64,000 nt of DNA from Xanthobacteraceae bacterium (GTDB lineage Bacteria; Pseudomonadota; Alphaproteobacteria; Rhizobiales; Xanthobacteraceae). A model generated the notes under the pieces. It had not been told where the DNA came from. It did no database searches and saw nothing but the letters and a program-made list of their open reading frames with translations. Below are positions 45,408 to 52,484 of this stretch, piece after piece (within the stretch, counting starts at the first letter, position 1; every line of letters starts with the position of its first letter). A program made the position numbers and the translations under genes. The stretch is taken from positions 930,001 to 994,000 of the forward strand of contig JAMLIK010000001.1 in assembly GCA_023954195.1 (NCBI GenBank), read 5' to 3'.

Positions 45408-46811
45408 TCACGCCGCCGGCAGCACCAGTTCCGCCCGCAGGCCCCCGAGCGGCGCGGCGTCGAGCGTCAGGCGGCCGCCGTAGAGCGCCGCCAGGTCGAC
45501 CACGATGGACAGGCCGAGCCCGGAGCCCGGCTTCGACTCATCGAGCCGCTTGCCGCGCCGCGACGCCTGCGCGCGCTCCTCTAGCGACAGCCCGCGGCCG
45601 TCGTCATCGACCAGGATATGCAGCATCGCCGGCCGCTCCGCCTCGGCGGCCGGCCGCAGATCCACCCGGATCGAGACCTGCGCACGCGCCCATTTGCAGG
45701 CGTTGTCGATCAGATTGCCGACCATTTCCTCGAAATCCTGGCGCTCGCCGCGAAACCTCGCCTCAGGCGGCGCCGACACCTCGATGTCGATGCCGCGATG
45801 GATTTTCTCCATGGTGCGGCCGAGCGCCTCGATCACCGGCTCGACCTCGGTGACGGTGGCGACGACGGTAGGCCGCGCGGCGATGCGGGCGCGCTCCAGA
45901 TGATGCGCCACCTGCTCGCGCATCACCGCCACCTGTTCGAGAACCTTGGTCGCCAGCGGATCGGAACCCCGCGCGGTGGCCTCGTTGACGATCACCGACA
46001 GCGGCGTCTTCACCGCATGCGCCAGGTTGCCGACATGGGTGCGGGCGCGCTCGACGATCTCGCGGTTGGCCTCGATCAGCGCGTTGGTCTCGCGCGCCAA
46101 GGGCGCGATCTCCACCGGAAAGCTGCCCTCCAGCCGCTCGGCGCGGCCGGAGCGGATGTCGGCGATGGCGTCCGAGATCCGCTTGAGCGGCGACAGGCCG
46201 AAGCGGACCTGAAACACCGTGGTCAGCAACAGCCCGATGGTCAGCGCCGCGAAGGTGCCGAGCAGGTAGTAATCGAAGGTGTGGGTCTCGGCGTAGATTT
46301 CGTCGGCGTCGCCGGCCACCGTCACCAGATACTTGCCGTCCGCGCCGAGATCGACCGGCCGCTCGACCAGCCGCAATTCCTGCCCTTCGGGACCGTCGAT
46401 GTAGCCCTGCCGGACCCCGGAGGCGCTGAGCGGGATGCCGCGGTCTTCGAGTTTCGGCAGCTTCTTGTCCCACAGCGAGCGCGAGGCGCGGACCTCGGGC
46501 TTGGGCGTGTCCTCGCGCACGATCTGCCAGTACCAGCCCGACAAGGGCAGATCGAACAGCGGCTCGCCGAGCGACTGGAACTGATGGTCGGAGCCGTCAT
46601 CCGGCGTCGCCACTTCGGCGACCAGCGTCCGCAGGTAGAAATTGAGGCGGCGGTCGAAGGCGCGCTCGGTGGCGGAACGGTAAACCGACGATAGCACGAT
46701 GCCGGTAATCAGCAGCACCACCACCACCCACACCGTCGCCGACACGAACAGCCGGGCGGCGAGCGAACTTGGACGCGGGTCGGCGGCAGGGTGAGGCGCG
46801 CTATCTGGCAT
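45408..46811 (-). CDS. PhoQ-like sensor histidine kinase
   Basis: 467 residues. Membrane helices VWVVVVLLITGIVLSSVY and YLLGTFAALTIGLLLTTVFQ enclose a periplasmic sensor of about 130 residues. HAMP follows, then an H box of the PhoQ form, NLAHAVKTPLSVIVNEA (phospho-His near 265), N box NLIDNACKWARAQV, G1 VDDDGRGLSLEER and GSGLGLSIVVDLAALYGG. It overlaps its response regulator gene by 11 bases. The signal is not known; PhoQ proteins respond to divalent cations, pH and peptides in enterics, but this cannot be transferred directly. Confidence 0.9.
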   Translation of the reverse strand: MPDSAPHPAADPRPSSLAARLFVSATVWVVVVLLITGIVLSSVYRSATERAFDRRLNFYLRTLVAEVATPDDGSDHQFQSLGEPLFDLPLSGWYWQIVREDTPKPEVRASRSLWDKKLPKLEDRGIPLSASGVRQGYIDGPEGQELRLVERPVDLGADGKYLVTVAGDADEIYAETHTFDYYLLGTFAALTIGLLLTTVFQVRFGLSPLKRISDAIADIRSGRAERLEGSFPVEIAPLARETNALIEANREIVERARTHVGNLAHAVKTPLSVIVNEATARGSDPLATKVLEQVAVMREQVAHHLERARIAARPTVVATVTEVEPVIEALGRTMEKIHRGIDIEVSAPPEARFRGERQDFEEMVGNLIDNACKWARAQVSIRVDLRPAAEAERPAMLHILVDDDGRGLSLEERAQASRRGKRLDESKPGSGLGLSIVVDLAALYGGRLTLDAAPLGGLRAELVLPAA

Positions 46812-47472
46812 TGATCGGCGGCGTCAGCAGATAGCCGAGCCCGCGCACGGTCTGGATGATATCGACGTCGAGCTTCTTGCGGACACGACCGACGAACACC
46901 TCGATGGTGTTGGAGTCGCGGTCGAAATCCTGATCGTAAAGGTGCTCCACCAGTTCGGTGCGCGACACCACGCGCCCGGCGTGGTGCATCAGGTAGGCCA
47001 GCAGGCGATATTCGTGCGAGGTCATCTTGACCGGGTTGCCGTTGACGCTGACCCGCCCGGTGCGGGTATCGAGCACCACCGGGCCGCAGCTCAGTTCGCT
47101 CTGGGCATGGCCGGTGGAGCGGCGCAAGAGCGCGCGCAGCCGCGCCAGCACCTCCTCCATGTGAAACGGCTTGGCGACGTAATCGTCGGCGCCGGCGTCG
47201 AAACCCTGCACCTTGTCGCTCCAGCGGTCGCGCGCGGTCAGGATCAGCACCGGCATGGCGCGGTTGTTGCGCCGCCACGCCTCCAGCACCGAAATGCCGT
47301 CCATCTTCGGCAGGCCGATGTCGAGCACCACCGCGTCATAGGGCTCGCTGTCGCCGAGAAAGTGCCCTTCCTCGCCGTCGAAGGCGCGATCCACCACATA
47401 ACCGGCGTCCGACAGCGCGGTGGTGAGCTGGCGGTTGAGGTCCGGATCGTCTTCGACGACAAGCAGACGCAA
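46801..47472 (-). CDS. OmpR/PhoP-like response regulator
   Basis: 223 residues from TTG 47472, which has GGAGACAA just upstream and gives the canonical MRLLVVEDDPDLNRQL. An ATG 11 codons earlier is also open. Phospho-acceptor Asp51 (VLDIGLPKMDG), Lys101 (YVAKPF). Winged helix: KMTSHEYRLLAYLMHHAGRV then VSRTELVEHLYDQDFDRDSN. Pairs with the overlapping PhoQ-like kinase; this two-component pair sits immediately upstream of the cytochrome c maturation genes, an order I associate with Rhodopseudomonas/Bradyrhizobium. Confidence 0.92.
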   Translation of the reverse strand: MRLLVVEDDPDLNRQLTTALSDAGYVVDRAFDGEEGHFLGDSEPYDAVVLDIGLPKMDGISVLEAWRRNNRAMPVLILTARDRWSDKVQGFDAGADDYVAKPFHMEEVLARLRALLRRSTGHAQSELSCGPVVLDTRTGRVSVNGNPVKMTSHEYRLLAYLMHHAGRVVSRTELVEHLYDQDFDRDSNTIEVFVGRVRKKLDVDIIQTVRGLGYLLTPPINAR

Positions 47473-47498
47473 GGTTGTCTCCGTTCGTACGAGAGCAC

Positions 47499-47517
47499 GA
47501 TTCAACTGCGTTGAATC
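47499..47517. promoter_or_regulatory. Inverted repeat ahead of the PhoP-like regulator gene
   Basis: GATTCAACTGCGTTGAATC is a perfect 8-3-8 inverted repeat, 27-45 bp upstream of the TTG start. It could be an autoregulatory site. However, the same sequence type often precedes family E repeats in related genomes, so it may be just part of that element. Confidence 0.35.
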
Positions 47518-47542
47518 ATGCTCGTCGCCTATCTTTTTGTTT

Positions 47543-47592
47543 GAGCATGATCTTTTTCCGAAAGCCGGTATCCATTTTTCGGGACCATGCTC
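47543..47592. repeat. Short palindromic repeat family E, copy 2
   Basis: GAGCATGATCTTTTTCCGAA then AGCCGG ... CATTTTTCGGGACCATGCTC: same build as 4401-4444. It lies in the 308-base gap between the PhoP-like gene and the GTA-cluster end. The rest of the gap, 47593-47780, shows no feature. Confidence 0.75.
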
Positions 47593-47780
47593 CAGCGTAT
47601 CACAAAGGCGACGGGGCCAATGCTGCTATCAAACGGCATCGGGGTGAATGACGGCTGAACGATGGCAAGGGAACCGGCGCGATCCGGCCCGGCGGGCCAC
47701 GCGGGACCCGATCCCGCCGTCTCCCGCAGGCCTTTCTCCAGCTTTCGGGCGTCCCGGATCGTTGAGCCGCTGTTCCTCGC

Positions 47781-48161
47781 TCATTTCCTCAGCCTCCCGA
47801 TAATCCGCTCACCGGCGGCTCCGATGAACAGCGAACCAACGATCGCCCCCTCCCACTGGTCAAGAGGCGATGGAAGCGCGGCGATGGTCCACGCCTGCGG
47901 GAATCGGCAGCCCGCGCACCATAGGATGCTGTAGATGCAGACAGCGCCGTAATGCAAAGCGGTTGGAATGAGAAAGAACAGCGGAAACCACCATCCCCTG
48001 CCCGTCAGCACAGATGCCTGAGCCGACAAATACGACTTGGCCAAGTCCGCCTTGATCCGCTCCCGCTCCGTCTCGTTGTCGATGCTGGTGTCGATCGTCT
48101 TGAACAGCTGATCGAGCGGCCCGGATGTGAGCCAGCCGAGGATGGCGGCGAGGAAGGTCAT
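47781..48161 (-). CDS. Small membrane protein, candidate GTA/phage holin
   Basis: 126 residues from ATG 48161, which overlaps the previous stop (ATGA). An N-terminal hydrophobic patch (MTFLAAILGWLTSG) is followed by a charged helical stretch (DNETERERIKADLAKSYLSA), a strong membrane segment (GWWFPLFFLIPTALHYGAVC), and a glycine-rich helix near the end (GAIVGSLFIGAAGERIIG). The order amphipathic part, then two or three helices, next to an endolysin gene fits a holin, possibly of the three-helix GTA holin type. The family match is not certain. Confidence 0.55.
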   Translation of the reverse strand: MTFLAAILGWLTSGPLDQLFKTIDTSIDNETERERIKADLAKSYLSAQASVLTGRGWWFPLFFLIPTALHYGAVCIYSILWCAGCRFPQAWTIAALPSPLDQWEGAIVGSLFIGAAGERIIGRLRK

Positions 48162-48355
48162 TTCGCCCACCCGAACCTGCGCGCCAGCCAGTACCAGCCC
48201 TCACCGGCCAGAGCGCACAGCGCGGCCCCGGCAAAGCTCACGGCGGCCACAAGGTCGGGATCGTCGAACAGTCCCGCCTCGCTCTGCGCCAGCCACCCGC
48301 GAGCCGCGAGATAGCCGCCAAGATACCGCAACCCGATCCTGATGAACGGTCCCAT
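48158..48355 (-). CDS. Very small membrane protein of the lysis cassette
   Basis: 65 residues, MGPFIRIGLRYLGGYLAARG ... LAGEGWYWLARRFGWAK. One clear hydrophobic segment (LVAAVSFAGAALCALAGEGW) and a weaker N-terminal one. Its start overlaps the end of the endolysin gene and its stop overlaps the start of the next small membrane gene, so the three are translationally coupled. Likely a holin-related or spanin-like helper (inference); no family recognised. Confidence 0.6.
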   Translation of the reverse strand: MGPFIRIGLRYLGGYLAARGWLAQSEAGLFDDPDLVAAVSFAGAALCALAGEGWYWLARRFGWAK

Positions 48356-49134
48356 CACGCCCTCCGAAACAGTTTTGCAACGGCCATAAAAAAAGCCGCC
48401 CAGGCGGGCGGCTGTGATGCGGGTGTCGAAGCCGGGATCGGATCGGGCGGCGGCCTCGCCGGCGCGGCGGCCACCGCCCCGGCTTCCGCCTTTTGCAGGA
48501 TCGGCAGGATCCGCGCCAGTTGCGCTTGCCGCTCCGCGAGCCCGTTGGCGCCGCCGTTCCAGCGTTTGACGCAGCCGGGAAAATCGCCGGCGTCGGCGTA
48601 TTTGTTCATGCCCTTCCAGTCCCAGAACGCGGCGGCGATGTCGGGTTGGAGCGCATGGTTGCAGGCAAGGTCCGGGGCTGACACGAGATCCTGTGCGATC
48701 CGCTCGCCGATTTCCGCATAGCCGTCGCGCCCGGTGATCTGCGGCCCGCCGCGGCCGATATAGCGCGAGCCGTCCGAGCTGCCAGGCCGGTTGCCCATGC
48801 GGTCGCCGTAGATGTCGTCGAAGGCTTTCAGTTGCCAACCGGCCGCGGTGCCGTACCTCGCCCGCACCGCCGCCGCCGACGCAAAACGGTTCGGCCACAC
48901 CTGCGCCATCCGCGCCGCCGTGTAGTTGATGTTCTCGGTCAGGTTCTTGATGGTGAACCCGGCGGTCTCGGCGTGCAGGTTGGCGAAACAATACGCCAGC
49001 CGCCGCCGCGATCCGTTGAGTCCGACCGCCGTCAGCACGCCCTGCTTGTCAACGAACGCGCCGACGACCGCCGCCGGCGCGCGCGGGAACACCGCGCGCA
49101 TGGTGGCGAGCGACAGGCGGATGCCATCGGCCAT
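48355..49134 (-). CDS. GH19-type endolysin (chitinase-like muralytic enzyme)
   Basis: 259 residues from ATG 49134. ANLHAETAGFTIKNLTENIN carries the catalytic glutamates Glu56 and Glu67 expected for family 19. YGDRMGNRPGSSDGSRYIGR followed by GGPQITGRDGY is the substrate-cleft motif of phage and bacterial GH19 lysins. A Pro/Ala-rich C-terminal tail (PARPPPDPIPASTPASQPPA) ends in a short hydrophobic helix (AAFFMAVAKLF) that may anchor it. It cuts peptidoglycan to release particles. There is no signal peptide, so it depends on a holin. First of a three-gene lysis cassette. Confidence 0.85.
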   Translation of the reverse strand: MADGIRLSLATMRAVFPRAPAAVVGAFVDKQGVLTAVGLNGSRRRLAYCFANLHAETAGFTIKNLTENINYTAARMAQVWPNRFASAAAVRARYGTAAGWQLKAFDDIYGDRMGNRPGSSDGSRYIGRGGPQITGRDGYAEIGERIAQDLVSAPDLACNHALQPDIAAAFWDWKGMNKYADAGDFPGCVKRWNGGANGLAERQAQLARILPILQKAEAGAVAAAPARPPPDPIPASTPASQPPAWAAFFMAVAKLFRRA

Positions 49135-49202
49135 GGGTTGTTGCTCTCCGGAAGGAAGGCTGGGGGTGGTCGGGCTATTGCGAAGCCGTCCGGTTCGGGA
49201 AA

Positions 49203-49499
49203 TCAGGCCCACTCGCGCATGGGACGCGCGGGCGTGACGATCAGCCGATCCGGGACCTGGGCGGCAAGGGATTCATCCAAAAGCCGCAGGTTGGCGTGAT
49301 ACCGATCATCCATGACCGCCGGCGTGACGACAGTCTCGCCGTCGCCGCCGATCACGGCGTCGCTGACGATGACCGGCCCGATCAAATCCATCGCGTAGCG
49401 ATCGGTGTCGCCAACCGCGCCGTCGTCATCGAAAGCGAGAAATGGCAATGCCTCGATCAATGCGTCGTGATCCGGGGCGCGAAGATAAAGCGAGATCAT
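49203..49499 (-). CDS. Hypothetical phage/GTA-associated protein
   Basis: 98 residues, MISLYLRAPDHDALIEALPF. No motif recognised. A short mixed alpha/beta pattern with DDDGAVGDTDRYAMDLIG; no membrane segment. Its start overlaps the tail-fibre stop by four bases (ATGA), placing it in the same operon. Similar small proteins often follow fibre genes in prophages and may be fibre chaperones, but nothing in the sequence proves it. Confidence 0.6.
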   Translation of the reverse strand: MISLYLRAPDHDALIEALPFLAFDDDGAVGDTDRYAMDLIGPVIVSDAVIGGDGETVVTPAVMDDRYHANLRLLDESLAAQVPDRLIVTPARPMREWA

Positions 49500-51061
49500 G
49501 CTGTGAGCCTCTGAAGATCTTGGTTGGTGAGCAAATCCTTGAATTCCGCGTTGATGCTGACAAGCCCATCCCAGTCCGTCGTCCCCGGAAGGCTAAGCCA
49601 CTCGCGCACAAGCCCCGGAGGCATCGCGGCCGATGTATTTGTCACCACCGTCCCGCCGTTGAGACATACGGCGAAGTCATTTCCAGTGGCACGGAATGCC
49701 AGAGCGACATCCGTGTTGTCGCCAACCTCGCCGAGGTTAATGTTGAACTGGATCGATCCGCCGGAGGTGCAGCGAAAATTCATCGTTCGATCGACGTACC
49801 GCGCGAGATAAAGCTGATTGTTGCTGGTCGTGTCGTCGAACATCCACAAATATTGTCGCCTGGATGAATCGATACCGGGTGCCGTTCGTGCGCGGATGAG
49901 TTTCGACAACGCCGCCGGACTCGACCGCGTCCGTTTCAGCGAGTCCACCGCGCGCGTCGATTGTGCCGGAGAACCCGCGGGCGGCAGGATCAGCGACGAT
50001 GCGAATGGCGCCTTTTCACACTGCGGCCCGCCGACGAAAAACGTGAAATCGATTGTCTGACCGCTCGCAAGTTGGGCGGCAATCGTTTGACTGACGCTGG
50101 AAACGATCGGCGAGCTTAGCGTCCTTATATATGTCGTGCGCTGAAGTACCGGAGCCGGGGTAAACGTGGAGAACCCTCCGGCCAGATAGGTTACGGCACT
50201 GTCGTATTCGTTAGAGATCAGACGGAGAGGGATTGGCGTGCCCGCGACAGACTTAAGGTATACCGACGACGTGATCGTATCGTTGACGAGCGCACTGATT
50301 ACGCCTCCGTATTCGAAATACAGCGCCGCCGGGCCTGCTGCCGTTGTCGTGCCGAAGATGCGCAAATAAATTCCAGGAATGCCATTCTCCGAGCCGACGC
50401 CGACAACTTCGCGCGTGATGCCGGCGGGCGCCACCCAGCCCATGAAGGTCGGCAGCGTTCCGGGCGAGCCTGGAACGGCCCCCTCGAAGCGCGGGTTGCG
50501 AATGAAATTGGTGCCGTTACGCTCCGTCGCCATCCCGAGATCGGTGATGCGCGGCGCGCCGGCCGCGAACTCGATCAGATTGCCGGCGCTGCCCAGCATC
50601 GTTCCGCCCGACGCGCGCGTGAAGCTGCCGTTGGCGGCCGCGAGAAACGCGGAAAAATCCGACGTGACGATCTTGTCGCGCAAGAAATATGTGTTGTCGG
50701 TGAAGCGCTGGAGCAGCGACGGCCGTTGCGGCGCTCCCAACGCCCGCCAGTCGTCGAGCTGGTCGCGATAGCGATCGTGAGTCAGGACGACGTTGGCCGC
50801 GGCCAGGGCCGCCGCCGCGCCGTCCTTCGCGGCGACAGCGCTGGAGGCGGACGCCGCCGCCGCCGTTTTCGCCGCCTCCGCCGCGAGCTGCGCCGCCTCC
50901 GCCGCACTCCTGTCGGCAAGCACAGCGGCGGCCGTCGCGGTCGTCGCGCCGAACGTCGATTGCGCGGCGTCACGAAAATTCCTCGCCTCGTTCACCGCCG
51001 ATGCGAGCGCGCTGATGTAAGGGCCGGACGGCTCGACCTGGATCGTGACGTCAGTCGCCAT
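49496..51061 (-). CDS. Putative tail-fibre / receptor-binding protein
   Basis: 521 residues from MATDVTIQVEPSGPYISALA. Residues 20-90 form an alanine-rich coiled coil (AAEAAQLAAEAAKTAAAASA), the usual trimeric fibre shaft. The middle (SFTRASGGTMLGSAGNLIEF; NFIRNPRFEGAVPGSPG) resembles phage fibre and lectin-like beta domains. The C-terminus (LYLARYVDRTMNFRCTSGGS) looks like a LamG/concanavalin-type sandwich. The DNA of the distal two thirds is visibly less GC-rich than the flanking GTA genes, which suggests a separately acquired, fast-evolving module. It overlaps the upstream gene by 11 bases. Confidence 0.65.
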   Translation of the reverse strand: MATDVTIQVEPSGPYISALASAVNEARNFRDAAQSTFGATTATAAAVLADRSAAEAAQLAAEAAKTAAAASASSAVAAKDGAAAALAAANVVLTHDRYRDQLDDWRALGAPQRPSLLQRFTDNTYFLRDKIVTSDFSAFLAAANGSFTRASGGTMLGSAGNLIEFAAGAPRITDLGMATERNGTNFIRNPRFEGAVPGSPGTLPTFMGWVAPAGITREVVGVGSENGIPGIYLRIFGTTTAAGPAALYFEYGGVISALVNDTITSSVYLKSVAGTPIPLRLISNEYDSAVTYLAGGFSTFTPAPVLQRTTYIRTLSSPIVSSVSQTIAAQLASGQTIDFTFFVGGPQCEKAPFASSLILPPAGSPAQSTRAVDSLKRTRSSPAALSKLIRARTAPGIDSSRRQYLWMFDDTTSNNQLYLARYVDRTMNFRCTSGGSIQFNINLGEVGDNTDVALAFRATGNDFAVCLNGGTVVTNTSAAMPPGLVREWLSLPGTTDWDGLVSINAEFKDLLTNQDLQRLTA

Positions 51062-51416
51062 TGATGCCTTCTCCCTCTCCGATATATCGTCCGTAAAGCC
51101 AGGTTTCCTGCGTCCCGTTCGGCAGGCGCATCTCCAGTTCGTACCTGGTCGAAGCCAGGATGCGCGTTTCGCCCGCCGTGAACGGATCGATTTGCAATAC
51201 GCCGTTCGGGCCATCGACGATGGTCAGTCCGGAGCCGACCTCGCGCTTGAGCACGACGTGCCACAGGCTGGCGATGGTCAGCACCGCGCCGTAGCCGCTG
51301 ATATCGAGCGGCGCGTCGGCGACCCTGAACCGAAGCACCTGCTCCCGCGTGCTGCTGCCGATCCAGAACCGGAAATCATGCTCTGCCGGCGTCGGCCCGA
51401 GATTCTGCGTGGTCAT
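51051..51416 (-). CDS. Hypothetical phage/GTA structural protein
   Basis: 121 residues, MTTQNLGPTPAEHDFRFWIG. A compact beta-rich pattern (LRFRVADAPLDISGYGAVLT; GLTIVDGPNGVLQIDPFTAG; YELEMRLPNGTQETWLYGRY) like small baseplate or fibre-connector proteins of siphophages. No named family recognised. The gene lies between the DUF2793 gene and the fibre gene and overlaps the fibre start by 11 bases. Confidence 0.65.
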   Translation of the reverse strand: MTTQNLGPTPAEHDFRFWIGSSTREQVLRFRVADAPLDISGYGAVLTIASLWHVVLKREVGSGLTIVDGPNGVLQIDPFTAGETRILASTRYELEMRLPNGTQETWLYGRYIGEGEGINGD

Positions 51417-51473
51417 GCTGCGTCGATCCTTGCATCGATTGCGGTAATGACGGTTGTTCTCGACGGGCGCCGC

Positions 51474-52478
51474 TCACGAACCCGTGTGCAGCGCGCTCCA
51501 TGCCGACCAGGTCGCGCCGCCGTCCTTCGAGCCGCGCATGAAACACGCATTGCTCTCGTCGGCCGCCCCCTGCATCGCGAGCTGCGTGACGCGCGCGCCG
51601 CCGAGGCGCATCACCAGCACGTTGAAATAGCCGCCGCTGCCGGGCTGGTGCGCGGTCGCGGGATCGGTCGCGTAGATGCCGGGGACGACGGCGGCGTTCA
51701 GATCGGCGCTAGCGGCGCCGTTGCCGCCCCACCCGAACGCGCCGGCCGTCATCACGCGGTTGGCGGTGGCGTCGAAGGCCGAGGATTGCTTGACCAGACC
51801 GAGGCTCGCGCGCGTCGCGGCGGCGTCGGAGAAGCCGTGAAGCGCGACGTTCGCGGTCGTCTTGTCGATCACCAGGGCGTCCAGCCAGGTCGCGCCGTCA
51901 GGCGAGACCTTGAGACGGAAATCGTCGCTGCCGGCGAGCCCGAATTCGGCCCGGCCCGCGTAATCGTCGGAGAACACCACCGAGGCGGTGTTGCCGGCCG
52001 CCGCCTTGGAAATCTGCAAGCGCGCGTCGCCGCTGCCGCCTTCCGCCGCCGGGATCGCGGCCAGCAGCGCGGCGTTGGATTTGACGCTGAGCCGGTTGGG
52101 CGCGCTCGCCGTGGTGTTGACGCCGAGCAGGCCCACCGGGTTGGTGAGCGCGCGCCACGCCGCGCCGTCGAACACCACCATCGCCGCATCGGCGGCCGAC
52201 CACGCGCGCCAGCCGGCTTGCGGCGCGACAAACGTCCAGGCCCCGCCCTGCCATGTCGCGATCGCGGCGGCGCGCCCGGCCCAGTCGCCGCTCGCGCCGC
52301 TTGCCACGACATGGCGCTGGCCTTCCGTGGGCGAAGCCGGCGGCGCGGTCCGCGTCATGTCCGCGACCGCGACCTGGACGGTCGCGTCGAGCACGCGCAG
52401 CGCCTCGTTGTGGGTGACGTGCTTCTGCGCCTGGCTGTCCTCGATGAAGGGCAACCCCAAATGCAAGGTTTCTGTCAT
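51474..52478 (-). CDS. DUF2793 family tail-associated protein
   Basis: 334 residues. The opening TETLHLGLPFIEDSQAQKHV then THNEALRVLDATVQ and the APPASPTEGQRHVVASGASG stretch are the signature of DUF2793, found after the host-specificity gene in GTA-like and prophage tail clusters. The C-terminal part (GGYFNVLVMRLGGARVTQLA; WSAWSALHTGS) resembles phage tail-tip or needle-head domains. Probably a spike/fibre subunit on the particle tip. Starts six bases after the megatron gene stop. Confidence 0.8.
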   Translation of the reverse strand: MTETLHLGLPFIEDSQAQKHVTHNEALRVLDATVQVAVADMTRTAPPASPTEGQRHVVASGASGDWAGRAAAIATWQGGAWTFVAPQAGWRAWSAADAAMVVFDGAAWRALTNPVGLLGVNTTASAPNRLSVKSNAALLAAIPAAEGGSGDARLQISKAAAGNTASVVFSDDYAGRAEFGLAGSDDFRLKVSPDGATWLDALVIDKTTANVALHGFSDAAATRASLGLVKQSSAFDATANRVMTAGAFGWGGNGAASADLNAAVVPGIYATDPATAHQPGSGGYFNVLVMRLGGARVTQLAMQGAADESNACFMRGSKDGGATWSAWSALHTGS

Positions 52479-52484
52479 GATGCC

